Origin: Paenibacillus graminis
GTDB lineage: Bacteria; Bacillota; Bacilli; Paenibacillales; Paenibacillaceae
NCBI RefSeq assembly: GCF_000758705.1
Contig: NZ_CP009287.1
Location: 7,102,465-7,166,464, forward strand
DNA: 64,000 nucleotides
Direction: 5' to 3'
In this document: positions 51,736 through 61,578 of the stretch, in pieces
How positions within the stretch are numbered: the first letter of the stretch is position 1
Layout of the letters: each line of letters starts with the position of its first letter
The notes under the pieces: generated by a model
Databases searched by the model: none
What the model was told of the DNA's origin: nothing
The model's input: the letters and a program-made list of their open reading frames with translations, nothing else
Translations under genes and position numbers: made by a program

Positions 51736-52207
51736 CTTCCTTTTCCTCGGGTGACAGCGGGTACTGCGATTCCCCGCCCTCGAGCGGTTTAGAGTAGATA
51801 TACGAATTTTCACGGTTATGCAGACTGGTCAAGACTACACCACTGCGGTTGTCGTCAATGATAGCAAGCGAGAAGCTCAGGTCATTCCCCCGCTCTCCAA
51901 AAGCATTGTATCGTTTCACCGCAACCTTTGACTTCATGCCGCGGAGTTTGACCTGTGCTGCTTCAATTATTGTATTTTGCTCGCGTTGAACTTCTTCCAG
52001 CATGTCCCCCTGATTTTTGAGATCAATCAACAAACTCTCCAAATCTTCAATTCCATTGCCCCTCATCATAGCCTCATATTTCCGCCGCATAGTACGAATC
52101 TTCGCTCCCTGTAGAATCAATACAATTGCCAGCACGACGATGATCAGTGCAAACCCCATGATAAACATTGACAGCTGCTCACTAATAATTTCATTTAACT
52201 CCGACAT
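51707..52207 (-). CDS. DUF4446 family membrane-anchored protein
   Basis: This 166-residue protein has one N-terminal membrane helix (LSMFIMGFALIIVVLAIVLIL), a coiled-coil (SLLIDLKNQGDMLEEVQREQ) and the C-terminal DUF4446 block: VKRYNAFGERGNDLSFSLAI, then NRSGVVLTSLHNRENSYIYS. Members sit near the Firmicutes origin; function unknown. Converges on yyaC. Confidence 0.9.
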   Translation of the reverse strand: MSELNEIISEQLSMFIMGFALIIVVLAIVLILQGAKIRTMRRKYEAMMRGNGIEDLESLLIDLKNQGDMLEEVQREQNTIIEAAQVKLRGMKSKVAVKRYNAFGERGNDLSFSLAIIDDNRSGVVLTSLHNRENSYIYSKPLEGGESQYPLSPEEKEVIALASQQN

Positions 52208-52325
52208 GGTTGGACCATCCTTCTGTATAAATATAAGAATCTATATGATGCAATACAACATCTATCTTCAACTCAATGAAACTTTATCGTTCTCAACAAA
52301 GGATAGCTTAGTTTTCCACTGCATC

Positions 52326-53489
52326 TTATCCTACACTTGTGGCGCCATACATCTCCAGCATAGCAGCAACCATCCGGTCAACATCCTCTTCTGTCGAAGT
52401 AACGCCCACACTCGCTCTTACGGCTCCACTTTCTAATGTATATGCAGCTTTATGGGCCAGCGGAGTACAGTGCATGCCTGCGCGCACCGCAATATTATAT
52501 TTACGGTCCAGACGGTGGGCGATCTCTGCCGAATCCTGCCCCTCAACCACGAAGGATACGATTCCGCTCCGCTCCGAACCCAATTTAGGCCCAAGCAGTC
52601 GGATTCCAGGAACGACGGACAGGCCCTCCATTAACTTCTGAGTCAGTTCCCACTCTTGGCGGTGAATATTTCCCGGTCCCAGCGACATTATTTTGGTCAC
52701 ACCCGCCAGCAATCCGGCTATGCCCACCCCATTTTGTGTCCCAGCCTCATAACGGTCAGGACGAACATTGGGCTGTCCGCTATTTTCCGACTGGCTTCCG
52801 GTTCCCCCCTGCATCAGGGGGATCAAATCCAGTTCAGGCGCGATGTACAATCCTCCTGTCCCCTGTGGACCCAGGAGACCTTTATGCCCCGGAAAAGCAA
52901 GCAAATCTATATTCATTTTTTTTACATCAATGATTAAGGAGCCGGCACTTTGAGCAGCATCCACCAGAAATAGAGCACCTTTAGATTTTGCAATATCTCC
53001 AATTTCCCCAATGGGCAGAATGCTCCCCAGCAGATTAGAGCTATGATTGCATATCATCATTTTGGTGTCAGTTCTAAAGGTCCTCTGCAGTTCAAGCAAA
53101 TCCACCTGTCCTTCGGGGTCTACCTGTATATAATCAATAGAAATGCCCAACGTCTGGCGTAAAAATTCTAAAGGCCTGCGAACAGAGTTATGTTCCGTCA
53201 TTGTAGTAATCACGTGATCCCCTGGTTGAAGTGTACCCTTTATAGCCATATTTAGCCCCATGGTAGTGTTTTGGGTAAAGGCAATATCCTGGGCATTGGA
53301 GACAGAAAAAAGTTCTGCCAGCTTGTTCCGCGCTCTCACCATTACCCGCCCTGCCCCAATCGCCAGCGAATGATTCCCACGTCCGGCATTTGCACCGGAA
53401 TTTTGCAACGCATCCATCATGGCCGCAGCAACTTCAGGCGGTTTCGGCCATGATGTTGCTGCATGATCCAAATAAACGAGCTCCCCCAT
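52326..53489 (-). CDS. class V aminotransferase, cysteine desulfurase-like
   Basis: This 387-residue PLP enzyme starts YLDHAATSWPKPPEV and has AGRGNHSLAIGAG, TTMTEHNSVRRPLEF, the PLP-lysine block LLAFPGHKGLLGPQGTGGLY and a C-terminal RAGMHCTPLAHKA segment with the catalytic cysteine. The pattern matches the group II (CsdB/SufS-like) desulfurases and the related selenocysteine lyases; which sulfur acceptor it serves is unknown, as no SufU or sulfur-carrier gene is next to it. It may cooperate with the DUF3343 protein. No ribosome-binding site problem. Confidence 0.9.
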   Translation of the reverse strand: MGELVYLDHAATSWPKPPEVAAAMMDALQNSGANAGRGNHSLAIGAGRVMVRARNKLAELFSVSNAQDIAFTQNTTMGLNMAIKGTLQPGDHVITTMTEHNSVRRPLEFLRQTLGISIDYIQVDPEGQVDLLELQRTFRTDTKMMICNHSSNLLGSILPIGEIGDIAKSKGALFLVDAAQSAGSLIIDVKKMNIDLLAFPGHKGLLGPQGTGGLYIAPELDLIPLMQGGTGSQSENSGQPNVRPDRYEAGTQNGVGIAGLLAGVTKIMSLGPGNIHRQEWELTQKLMEGLSVVPGIRLLGPKLGSERSGIVSFVVEGQDSAEIAHRLDRKYNIAVRAGMHCTPLAHKAAYTLESGAVRASVGVTSTEEDVDRMVAAMLEMYGATSVG

Positions 53490-53514
53490 CTCCTCACCCT
53501 TACCTTATAATTTT

Positions 53515-53568
53515 AAAAAACATATCCCTCCATATCCGTTTTAAGGGATATCTCAGGATATGTTTTTC
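53515..53568 (-). terminator. bidirectional rho-independent terminator after parB
   Basis: AAAACATATCC and GGGATATGTTTT form a long hairpin (with inner stem GGGATATC-type repeats) flanked by A- and T-runs on both strands. On the minus strand it ends the parAB transcript and lies directly upstream of the desulfurase-like gene. Confidence 0.7.
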
Positions 53569-53585
53569 AGACAAAGATATCCATA

Positions 53586-54428
53586 TCAATTACCCAATAG
53601 TTCCAACAGTCTTTCCAGGTCTTGGGCACTGTAATAGTTCAATTCTATTTTCCCTTTTTCTTTTCCTTGTTTTATTTTCACTGTTGTTTTAAATCTCTCG
53701 CGCAACAATTCTTCCACATTATCAATGTAAGGATCACGTTTCACAACCTTCGCTTTAATCGCTCCAGTTGGTTTGCGGTCAAGATTTTTCACAACCTCTT
53801 CCAGCTCTCTAACACTCCATTGTTGTTCCACACATTGTTCTGCCAACTGCTTAACTGTTTCAGGATCCTTCAGAGCCACAATTGCTCTGGCATGCCCCAT
53901 GGAAATTGTTCCACGTGAAACATATTCTTTAACCTCTTCCGGCAAAGAAAGCAGTCGCAAAAAGTTGGCAATATGCGATCTGGATTTACCCACCTTTAGC
54001 GAAAGCTCCTCCTGGGTGAGCGCAAATTGATCCATCAGCCCTTGGTAAGCGACCGCGATTTCCATTGCATTGAGGTTTTCTCGCTGTAAGTTCTCAATCA
54101 GTGCAATTTCCATAACCTGCTGGTCACTCAGACTGCGAACAACCGCAGGAATCGTTGCTTTGCCACAATACTGCGACGCCCTAAATCTGCGTTCACCGGC
54201 AATGATTTCATAACCCTTCAGAACACTCCGGACGATGATCGGTTGAATCACTCCGTGCTGTCTGATCGATTCAGCCAATTCTTGAATAGCATCCTCATTG
54301 AAATCCTTGCGAGGTTGATAGGGGTTTGCCCGTAATTGCCCTAAAGGTATCTCCACAACCTTATCATCTTCGTTGATCGACAAGGATGGTATTAACGCAT
54401 CTAGACCTTTCCCTAAACGCTTACTCAT
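53586..54428 (-). CDS. parB: chromosome partitioning protein ParB (Spo0J)
   Basis: This 280-residue ParB has the CTPase/ParB-N domain (VEIPLGQLRANPYQPRKDFN, then IAGERRFRAS), the parS-binding helix-turn-helix (LTQEELSLKVGKSRSHIANF) and a C-terminal dimer domain (IELNYYSAQDLERLLELL). It loads at parS as a CTP-gated clamp, recruits SMC and regulates ParA. A parS site lies inside this gene at 53907-53922. Its start overlaps parA by 8 bp. Confidence 0.97.
   Translation of the reverse strand: MSKRLGKGLDALIPSLSINEDDKVVEIPLGQLRANPYQPRKDFNEDAIQELAESIRQHGVIQPIIVRSVLKGYEIIAGERRFRASQYCGKATIPAVVRSLSDQQVMEIALIENLQRENLNAMEIAVAYQGLMDQFALTQEELSLKVGKSRSHIANFLRLLSLPEEVKEYVSRGTISMGHARAIVALKDPETVKQLAEQCVEQQWSVRELEEVVKNLDRKPTGAIKAKVVKRDPYIDNVEELLRERFKTTVKIKQGKEKGKIELNYYSAQDLERLLELLGN
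53907..53922. other. parS site inside parB
   Basis: TGTTCCACGTGAAACA is an exact match to a Bacillus-type parS variant. ParB sites near the origin nucleate the partition complex. Confidence 0.9.
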
Positions 54429-55182
54429 AAGAGATCACTTCCTTTGCCAACTCTAGGTAAACTTCCGCTCCTTTGGAGCGATTGTCATAAGTAATAATCG
54501 ATTGCCCATGTGATGGAGCTTCACTCAATCTTACATTACGAGGAATGATTGTTCTGTAAACTTTCTCCTGGAAATACTTTTTCACCTCTTCGATAACCTG
54601 AATCCCCAGATTCGTCCGGGCATCTAGCATCGTCAACAGCACTCCCTCTATCTTCAGGTGAGGATTGAGGTTTTTCTGAACCAGTCTTACAGTATTCAGC
54701 AGTTGGCTCAAACCCTCCAGTGCGTAATACTCACATTGAATTGGAATGATAACAGAATCCGCCGCAGTGAGCGAATTAATGGTAAGAATACCCAATGAAG
54801 GTGGGCAGTCAATAATAATATAATCATAATTCGACTTGACCGCATTTAATGCCTTCTTCAATTTCAACTCTCTGGATATGGTGGACACCAGTTCGATCTC
54901 TGCACCCGCCAATTGAATCGTTGCCGGAATAATATGAAGACCTTCGATTTGAGTCTCCAATATCGTTTCCTGTGGATTTGCTTCATTAATAAGAATATCA
55001 TAAATGCAATTTGCTACATCCGCTTTGTTGATGCCAACGCCGCTAGTAGTGTTTCCTTGTGGATCGATATCAACCAGAAGCACTCTTCTCCCTAGAGTAG
55101 CCATTCCGGCACCCAGGTTGACAGAGGTCGTTGTTTTACCGACACCACCCTTTTGATTTGCTATGGCAATAATCTTGGACAC
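54421..55182 (-). CDS. parA: chromosome partitioning ATPase ParA (Soj)
   Basis: This 253-residue deviant-Walker ATPase begins SKIIAIANQKGGVGKTTTSV, with IDCPPSLGILTINSL as the Walker B-like region. ParA/Soj works with ParB in origin separation and regulates DnaA. I start at GTG 55182 with GAGGTG 6 nt upstream; the GTG at 55191 lies inside that site. Confidence 0.97.
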   Translation of the reverse strand: MSKIIAIANQKGGVGKTTTSVNLGAGMATLGRRVLLVDIDPQGNTTSGVGINKADVANCIYDILINEANPQETILETQIEGLHIIPATIQLAGAEIELVSTISRELKLKKALNAVKSNYDYIIIDCPPSLGILTINSLTAADSVIIPIQCEYYALEGLSQLLNTVRLVQKNLNPHLKIEGVLLTMLDARTNLGIQVIEEVKKYFQEKVYRTIIPRNVRLSEAPSHGQSIITYDNRSKGAEVYLELAKEVISYE

Positions 55183-55230
55183 TAATTTCACCTCGAATTG
55201 TTAGAAAGAGTCATCTTGTAGGTCATGAGT

Positions 55231-55300
55231 TGTAACGGCGCAATCGCCTGTTGAATTGTGGCATCAATTTACGAGAAATATAGGCAAATATACAAAGTTA
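55231..55300. repeat. dispersed intergenic repeat, copy D (fragment)
   Basis: ACGGCGCAATCG, TTGAATTGTGGCATCAATTT and CGAGAAATATAGGCAAATAT repeat phrases of copies A-C in changed order, in the spacer between parA and the noc terminator. Confidence 0.4.
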
Positions 55301-55346
55301 GCTTCATGTTTGATCTATTGGCAAGATGCGCCGGTTTAGGTCACAG

Positions 55347-55377
55347 AAAAGGCGGCCAATCACCTCAGGGCCGCCTT
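55347..55377 (-). terminator. rho-independent terminator of noc
   Basis: Minus-strand stem AAGGCGGCC/GGCCGCCTT with an 11-nt loop, followed by TT, 18 bp after the noc stop codon. Confidence 0.75.
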
Positions 55378-55394
55378 CAGCTTTTTAAACCATT

Positions 55395-56210
55395 TTATCT
55401 TTTTGGAATTTGAATAACAATCTCGTAATGGTCGCCACGGTCATTTTCGGAGGTTTTAATCTCCATTCCCGAACCGGAAACCATATCTATGGATTGACGA
55501 ATTGTATTTAGAGCGAGACGAACATCCTTAGTGTAGGAAACCCGTTTTGACTTTTTAGTCTTTGAAACTTCTTTATAGAAGGCAATGCGGGCTTCTGTTT
55601 GTTTCACATTCAACCCTTTGGCAATGATCTCACCCAGCACCTTCAGCTGCATTTCTACAGTGTCCAGCGACAGCAGTGAACGCGCATGCCGTTCCGTGAT
55701 TTGTCTTTCCATCAATGCTGTTTTCACTTGCTCAGGGAGCTGCAGCAAGCGGATTTTGTTGGCAATCGTTGATTGGCTTTTGCCAAGGCGCTGTGCCAGG
55801 CTTTCTTGAGTCAACTGATGAAGATCGATTAATTTTTGATAAGCGATAGCCTCTTCTATTGAGGTCAAACCCTCACGCTGCAAATTTTCGATTAGAGCAA
55901 TAGACGCTGCTTGTGAATCATTGAATTCACGAACAATGGCCGGTATTGTTTCCATGCCCAGCTTTTTAACTGCCCGCCAGCGACGTTCTCCAGCAATAAT
56001 CTCATACAGGGAATCACGCACGCGAACAACTATAGGCTGAATAACACCATGAGTTTTGATAGTCTGGCATAGCTCGTCTATCTTTTCATCATCAAAAATT
56101 GTCCGTGGCTGATATGGACTGCTGATGACCTCATGAACCGGGATCTGTTTGATCTCTTCTCCGCTGCTCCGCTCGGTAAATCCAAAAAGCTTGGTGAATT
56201 GTTCTTTCAT
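55395..56210 (-). CDS. noc: nucleoid occlusion protein Noc
   Basis: This 271-residue ParB paralogue starts [16 protein letters not shown], an amphipathic helix that targets the membrane, then has [30 protein letters not shown] and the DNA-binding [20 protein letters not shown]. Noc binds its own sites and blocks FtsZ assembly over DNA. The position between parA and rsmG and the amphipathic start distinguish it from ParB. Start 56210 is chosen from the Noc family N-terminus; two upstream in-frame starts exist. Confidence 0.93.
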   Translation of the reverse strand: MKEQFTKLFGFTERSSGEEIKQIPVHEVISSPYQPRTIFDDEKIDELCQTIKTHGVIQPIVVRVRDSLYEIIAGERRWRAVKKLGMETIPAIVREFNDSQAASIALIENLQREGLTSIEEAIAYQKLIDLHQLTQESLAQRLGKSQSTIANKIRLLQLPEQVKTALMERQITERHARSLLSLDTVEMQLKVLGEIIAKGLNVKQTEARIAFYKEVSKTKKSKRVSYTKDVRLALNTIRQSIDMVSGSGMEIKTSENDRGDHYEIVIQIPKR

Positions 56211-56611
56211 TCCGTTCATAACCACCTAATTTCGTTATAGTACGATCTTCTTGACCTTGCCTAGCGAAAAGCTTATCGTACAGCAAGTAGAAACGGCTAT
56301 GCCGTCCTCAAAGGATCATATGCTTCCGAAGCAGCGATACCCCGCCCCGCTTTCAGGTACCCGTTTCAGAAAGGAATAAAAAGATGATTGATAGATTGAA
56401 ACAAATCCATCCTAATATTCCAATGAAACGGCCCGGAAATCACCCAGGCTTTAAGCCTTTATATATTGGAGATTCTGCAGCGCTTCTATCGCCTTCGCAT
56501 GAAAAGTCTTACTATATTATTCTATCACTTTTTAGTCTATAATCCTATTCTCCAAAGAGACCTATTTTTCCTGCATTTTCTGTTGTTTACATCCCAAATA
56601 GAAGGAAACGT

Positions 56612-56643
56612 AAAAAACAAGCCCCCATAGGAATGGAAGCTTG
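56612..56643 (-). terminator. rho-independent terminator of rsmG
   Basis: Minus-strand CAAGCTTCC pairs with GGGGGCTTG (two G-U pairs) around an 8-nt loop, followed by TTTTTT. Confidence 0.75.
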
Positions 56644-56674
56644 ATTTTATTAAACACCTTGTGTGAATGGTAAA

Positions 56675-56690
56675 TGTTTCACGTGAAACA
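56675..56690. other. parS site next to rsmG
   Basis: TGTTTCACGTGAAACA is a perfect 16-bp palindrome identical to the parS consensus. It lies directly at the rsmG stop codon, 7 kb from oriC. Confidence 0.95.
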
Positions 56691-56691
56691 A

Positions 56692-57414
56692 TCAGATCAG
56701 TGGAGCTTTGGCAGGCATTCCAGCTTTGCGCGGATATTTTGCCGGTGTAGCTCCTGATTTACGGATGATAACTATATGCCTTGCCGACTCTTCAACAGGA
56801 AGAGTGAATGACTCCACCTTCTGTAGTTCGGCACGCAATTCCTTGAAGCTGCGTTTAGCCTCTGTTAACTCCTCCGACGGATCATTGCCCTTCATCGCCG
56901 CAAAAAAGCCATCTTTTCGCGTAAATGGAAGACAAAATTCATTCAGCAGCGCTAAGCGTGCAACTGCACGCGCTGTAACCAAGTCATAAGCATCGCGGTG
57001 TATGAACTGGCGTGCAACATCCTCTGCCCTGCCATGGATTAGCTGCACATTCTTTAACCGCAACGTGTCACAGACATGTTGTAAAAAAGAAATGCGTTTG
57101 CTGAGAGAATCCACGATCGTTAGCTTTAAATGCGGGAAACAGATTTTTAAGGGAATTCCGGGAAAACCTGCGCCGGAGCCGATATCCGCCAGTTTGTTCA
57201 CCTCCCCCATATTCATGAAGAAAGCCAGGGAAAGTGAATCGTAAAAATGTTTCATGTACACTTGCTCGCGTTCAGTTATGCCTGTCAGATTCATTTTTTC
57301 ATTCCATGAAACAAGTTCTGTGAAGTATAGCTCGAATTGCTCCAGTTGCTTGGGTGATAATGTGATTCCTTGGGCTTGCACTAAAGCGGTAAACTGCACT
57401 GCAGTGTTATCCAT
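56692..57414 (-). CDS. rsmG: 16S rRNA (guanine527-N7)-methyltransferase RsmG
   Basis: This 240-residue SAM-dependent enzyme methylates G527 of 16S rRNA; loss confers low-level streptomycin resistance in relatives. The SAM motif LADIGSGAGFPGIPLKI and the DLVTARAVARLALLNEF region are clear. It starts 4 bp after mnmG ends, in the mnmE-mnmG-rsmG operon. Confidence 0.96.
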   Translation of the reverse strand: MDNTAVQFTALVQAQGITLSPKQLEQFELYFTELVSWNEKMNLTGITEREQVYMKHFYDSLSLAFFMNMGEVNKLADIGSGAGFPGIPLKICFPHLKLTIVDSLSKRISFLQHVCDTLRLKNVQLIHGRAEDVARQFIHRDAYDLVTARAVARLALLNEFCLPFTRKDGFFAAMKGNDPSEELTEAKRSFKELRAELQKVESFTLPVEESARHIVIIRKSGATPAKYPRKAGMPAKAPLI

Positions 57415-57417
57415 AGA

Positions 57418-59304
57418 TTATCCTTTCGCTGCCGTCACACGGTTATAATGCTCCAAATGTACAAGAAGAATGGAAATGTCCGCTGGTGTTACACCGGCAA
57501 TTCGCGATGCCTGGCCGATGGATATAGGTGCGATTTTGGTCAGCTTTTGCCGTGCTTCCATTGCCAATCCGTGAATTTCATTATAGTTGATATCCTCTGG
57601 AATCTTCTTTTTTTCCATCTTCTGCAGTTTTTCAACATGCTGAAGCTGTTTTTCAATGTAACCAGCATATTTAATCTGGATCTCTACCTGTTCCTTCATT
57701 TCCTCATCCAGTCCCTCAGGTGAAGGAGAAACAAGGTCAACAAAACTATAGGCCACTTCCGGACGCCGCATTAGCGTCAGTAAGTTGCTTCCATCCACAA
57801 TAGGTGCGGATTCATATTCAGCAAGTGCAGCATTAACATCTACAGGTTTAACTTTGGTCTCCCGGAGACGTGTGATTTCACGCTCTACCCGTTCTTTTTT
57901 ATCCAGGAAAGCTTCATAACGCTGTTCGGGAATCAGACCGATTTCATAACCAATAGGTGTCAAGCGCAGATCCGCATTGTCATGGCGAAGCAGTAAGCGG
58001 TATTCCGCACGTGAGGTCAGCAAGCGATATGGCTCATTGGTTCCTTTGGTAACCAGATCATCAATCAGTACACCAATGTACCCTTGCGAGCGGTCCAGCA
58101 CAACCGGCTCCTTCTCCTGGACCTTGCGTGCCGCGTTAATCCCGGCGATTACACCTTGTCCAGCCGCTTCCTCATAACCGGATGTACCGTTGATCTGTCC
58201 AGCCGTGAACAGTCCAGGTAGACGTTTGGTTTCCAGTGAGGGCCAGAGCTGGGTTGGAACCATTGCATCATATTCAATAGCATAACCATTGCGCATCATT
58301 TCAACCTTTTCCATTCCCGGAATAGAACGGAGTACAGCTAACTGAACATCTTCCGGAAGACTGGTGGATAGCCCTTGGACGTAATATTCCGCAGTGTTTT
58401 TACCTTCTGGTTCCAGGAATATCTGATGCTGTGATTTATCGCTGAATCGAACCACCTTATCTTCAATAGAAGGACAATATCTTGGACCTGTTCCTTCAAT
58501 AATACCGGTGAACATGGGAGCCCGATGGAGATTGTCATTTATAATCTGATGGGTAACCTCGGAAGTATAAGTCAGCCAGCAGGGAAGCTGTTCATTATCG
58601 GATGATTTGGTTTCAAAAGAAAAGAACTTCGGTTTCTCGTCCCCCGGTTGAATCTCGGTCTTGGAGAAATCAATGGTATCCTTATGCACCCGCGGCGGTG
58701 TGCCTGTCTTAAAACGTACAAGGTCAAAACCAAGCTCACGCAGATGCTCGGAAAGTCTCACCGAAGGCTGCTGATTGTTCGGGCCGCTCTCATAAGTCAG
58801 CTCACCCATAATCACTTTGCCGCGCAAATAGGTTCCTGTAGTCAGGATAACCGTTTTACTGTGGTATACCGTACCTGTCTTCGTAATTACACCTGCACAT
58901 CTGCCATTCTCAACAATCAGTTCTTCCACCATTCCCTGGCGAAGCGTCAGATTCGGTGTTTTCTCCATCGTTTCTTTCATTGCATGCTGATACAGGAATT
59001 TGTCGGCTTGCGCCCGCAACGCATGTACAGCGGGGCCTTTGCCTGTGTTGAGCATACGCAGCTGAATAAAGGTTTTATCAATATTACGGCCCATTTCGCC
59101 GCCCAGTGCATCAATTTCGCGCACTACATGCCCTTTAGCAGGCCCGCCAATGGACGGATTACACGGCATGAAGGCCACCATATCCAAGTTGATTGTAATC
59201 ATCAGCGTGCGGCAGCCCATTCGTGCTGCGGCAAGGGCTGCCTCGCAGCCGGCATGCCCTGCGCCAATGACCACTACGTCATAGCTGCCTCCATCAAAAC
59301 TCAT
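57418..59304 (-). CDS. mnmG: tRNA uridine 5-carboxymethylaminomethyl modification enzyme MnmG (GidA)
   Basis: This 628-residue FAD enzyme with MnmE adds the cmnm5 group to U34 of certain tRNAs. The Rossmann motif [41 protein letters not shown] (given in parts: [17 protein letters not shown]), [12 protein letters not shown], and [19 protein letters not shown] are present. ATG 59304 has GGAGG 8 nt upstream; the earlier open frame lacks one. Confidence 0.97.
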   Translation of the reverse strand: MSFDGGSYDVVVIGAGHAGCEAALAAARMGCRTLMITINLDMVAFMPCNPSIGGPAKGHVVREIDALGGEMGRNIDKTFIQLRMLNTGKGPAVHALRAQADKFLYQHAMKETMEKTPNLTLRQGMVEELIVENGRCAGVITKTGTVYHSKTVILTTGTYLRGKVIMGELTYESGPNNQQPSVRLSEHLRELGFDLVRFKTGTPPRVHKDTIDFSKTEIQPGDEKPKFFSFETKSSDNEQLPCWLTYTSEVTHQIINDNLHRAPMFTGIIEGTGPRYCPSIEDKVVRFSDKSQHQIFLEPEGKNTAEYYVQGLSTSLPEDVQLAVLRSIPGMEKVEMMRNGYAIEYDAMVPTQLWPSLETKRLPGLFTAGQINGTSGYEEAAGQGVIAGINAARKVQEKEPVVLDRSQGYIGVLIDDLVTKGTNEPYRLLTSRAEYRLLLRHDNADLRLTPIGYEIGLIPEQRYEAFLDKKERVEREITRLRETKVKPVDVNAALAEYESAPIVDGSNLLTLMRRPEVAYSFVDLVSPSPEGLDEEMKEQVEIQIKYAGYIEKQLQHVEKLQKMEKKKIPEDINYNEIHGLAMEARQKLTKIAPISIGQASRIAGVTPADISILLVHLEHYNRVTAAKG

Positions 59305-59358
59305 ATGTGATACCTCCCAGGTTATTCTTTTATAGTAGCTGCACTTCAACAAGCGCAG

Positions 59359-60735
59359 TTATTTCCCTAAACAAAATTGCGAAAAGATTTGATCCAGCAA
59401 TGAATCTGCAGCGGTATCGCCTATAATCTCTCCGAGCTGTTCCCACGCCAGACGTACATCAATCTGTATCATATCAATGGGAACAAGCATATCTGCAGCC
59501 TCGTAGGCGTCCTGCAGCGATTTATATGCTTTTTTGAGCAGAGCGATATGTCTCACGTTGCTTACATAAGTCAGGTCGCCCGACTCCAGTTTGCCTCCAA
59601 AGAAGAGTTCGGAAATCGATTCCTCCAGCTTATCCAAACCTTCCTCCTCCAGCACAGACATCGGAACAATGCTCGATTCGCTGAAATAAGAGAGCAGCTT
59701 GTCCTTTTCCAGCCGGGAAGGTAAGTCCATTTTATTCATGATTACCAGTGCTTGTCTACCTTGGATTTGTTCCATTAATGCCAATTCATCCTCATGCAGC
59801 TCATCGGCAGCGTTCAGAACGAGCAGAATCAGATCTGCATCGCTAAATGCAGCTTTGGAGCGTTCTACTCCTATTTTCTCCACTACATCCATGGTTTCGC
59901 GAATCCCAGCGGTATCAAGCAGTTTAAGCGGGATGTTGTTGATAGTTACGTACTCTTCTATAACGTCACGCGTTGTACCCGGAATATCGGTTACTATCGC
60001 TTTGTTGTCACGGGCAAGCGCGTTGAGCAAAGAGGACTTGCCTACGTTGGGGCGGCCGACAATAGCTGTCGTGATGCCTTCACGCAGTATTTTTCCTTCA
60101 TTCGCTGTTTTGAGCAGCTTGTTAATCCCGTCCATAACTTCACTGCTTTTATCCTTAATAAATTCAGCCGTCAAGGCTTCAACATCATGCTCAGGATAAT
60201 CAATATTTACTTCGATATGGGCCAGCATTTCAATAAGGGTGTGGCGCAGCGTATGAATCCTATCGGATAGGGAGCCGCTGACCTGCTTAAGGGCAACCGA
60301 AAAAGCCCGGTCCGACTTGGAACGGATCAGATCAATTACCGCCTCCGCTTGGGAAAGGTCAATACGTCCACCCAAAAATGCGCGTTTCGTGAACTCTCCG
60401 GGTTCGGCTAGTCTAATATCGCACTGCAACAGCAAGTCCATTACTCTACGTACCGAGATTACTCCGCCATGGGCGCTAATTTCTACTACATCCTCGGTAG
60501 TAAAAGAACGCGGACCCTTCATTACAGTTACCAGCACTTCTTCCATTCGCTCTCCATCAATGGGACTAATGATGTGTCCGTAATGAACGGTATGCGATTC
60601 CACTTCTGTCAGCGGTGTCTTACCGCGGAACAATGGAGCCACCTCCGCTATCGCCTGCGGGCCGCTAACCCGGATAATTGCAATTCCTCCCTCGCCTAAT
60701 GCCGTTGATACGGCAGCAATGGTGTCACTATGCAT
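59359..60735 (-). CDS. mnmE: tRNA modification GTPase MnmE (TrmE)
   Basis: This 458-residue protein has the N-terminal folate-binding domain, a G domain inserted in a helical domain with GRPNVGKSSLLNAL, DIPGTTRDVIEEY, DTAGIRE and NKMD, and the C-terminal CLGK motif whose cysteine is needed for activity. It works with MnmG at U34. It lies 54 bp from the mnmG start. Confidence 0.97.
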   Translation of the reverse strand: MHSDTIAAVSTALGEGGIAIIRVSGPQAIAEVAPLFRGKTPLTEVESHTVHYGHIISPIDGERMEEVLVTVMKGPRSFTTEDVVEISAHGGVISVRRVMDLLLQCDIRLAEPGEFTKRAFLGGRIDLSQAEAVIDLIRSKSDRAFSVALKQVSGSLSDRIHTLRHTLIEMLAHIEVNIDYPEHDVEALTAEFIKDKSSEVMDGINKLLKTANEGKILREGITTAIVGRPNVGKSSLLNALARDNKAIVTDIPGTTRDVIEEYVTINNIPLKLLDTAGIRETMDVVEKIGVERSKAAFSDADLILLVLNAADELHEDELALMEQIQGRQALVIMNKMDLPSRLEKDKLLSYFSESSIVPMSVLEEEGLDKLEESISELFFGGKLESGDLTYVSNVRHIALLKKAYKSLQDAYEAADMLVPIDMIQIDVRLAWEQLGEIIGDTAADSLLDQIFSQFCLGK

Positions 60736-60792
60736 TCTCTATTCACCTCAATTTTATCTGCCTCAGTTTAGCAGAAAGGTTCTCTATTCCAA

Positions 60793-60833
60793 AAAAACAA
60801 TGACCCCTTACATTGGTCAAGGAGTCATTGCGG
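60793..60833 (-). terminator. rho-independent terminator of yidC-jag
   Basis: Minus-strand CAATGACTCCTT and AAGGGGTCATTG form a strong stem (one G-U) with an 8-10 nt loop, then TTTTTTT, 11 bp after the jag stop codon. mnmE therefore needs its own promoter. Confidence 0.88.
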
Positions 60834-60843
60834 CATATAGTCT

Positions 60844-61578
60844 CTACTTCAATGTGATAACAACACGGCGGTTCGGTTCCTCACCCTTGCTTAGTGTGTT
60901 CACTTGCTTGTGATCCTGCAATCTGGAGTGGATAATCTTCCGCTCCTGCGGTGACATCGGCTCCAGCACAACCTCTTTGCGGGTACGGACAACCCGTCCT
61001 GCCAGACGGTCAGCCAACTCCTCCAGCGTCTTCTTACGGCGTTCGCGGAAGTTCTCCGCATCCAGTATAAGCCGGATAAAACTATCGGAATAACGGTTGG
61101 CCACAATATTGGCCAGATACTGCAGAGCATCGAGAGTTTGTCCTCTTCTGCCGATCAGCAGTCCTAGATCTGGACCCGCTATCTGCAGAACAGTCGATTC
61201 CTTGGCATGAACGACTTCCACTTCCACCTCGAGCCCCATGCTCTTGGCGACATCCACTATGAAATGAACGGCCTCTTGGTAAGCTTCCTCCACCGGGTGT
61301 CCGGAATCTTGGCGCGGTACACCGCCGGCAGCCTCCTGTTTGCTCTCTCTTGTTGACTGCTGAGGCAGAGACGGAGCACTCGCCGCTGATGCCGGTGCGG
61401 CTTCGGCAATCAAGGTCAATTCCACCTTGGCACCTTTCGCACCGATCAATCCCAGGAATCCTCTTGATGGCTGTTCAAGTACGTTGACCGTTACCCGGTC
61501 CTTGTGAACTCCAAGCTGGCTCAGTCCCCGTTCTACAGCTTCTTCAATGGTTTTCCCTGTCGCGACGACTTTGCTCAT
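60844..61578 (-). CDS. jag: RNA-binding protein Jag/KhpB (SpoIIIJ-associated)
   Basis: This 244-residue protein has the Jag-N domain (SKVVATGKTIEEAVERGLSQ, then VNVLEQPSRGFLGLIGAKGA), a Ser/Ala/Gln-rich linker (about 78-102), a KH domain (LLIGRRGQTLDALQYLANIV) and a C-terminal R3H domain ending PNRRVVITLK. KhpB partners KhpA and binds many RNAs, with effects on division and sporulation. It overlaps yidC by 4 bp. Confidence 0.95.
   Translation of the reverse strand: MSKVVATGKTIEEAVERGLSQLGVHKDRVTVNVLEQPSRGFLGLIGAKGAKVELTLIAEAAPASAASAPSLPQQSTRESKQEAAGGVPRQDSGHPVEEAYQEAVHFIVDVAKSMGLEVEVEVVHAKESTVLQIAGPDLGLLIGRRGQTLDALQYLANIVANRYSDSFIRLILDAENFRERRKKTLEELADRLAGRVVRTRKEVVLEPMSPQERKIIHSRLQDHKQVNTLSKGEEPNRRVVITLK

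Larger units (their letters stand above)
56211..56691. other. noc-rsmG intergenic region with repeat copy E, terminator and parS
   Basis: No gene. From 56282 to about 56435 lies repeat copy E: AAGTAGAAACGGCTATGCCG and TCC, later CCCGTTTCAGAAAGGAATAA, GATTGAAACAAATCC and ATGAAACGG. The right part holds the rsmG terminator and a perfect parS, listed separately. Confidence 0.55.
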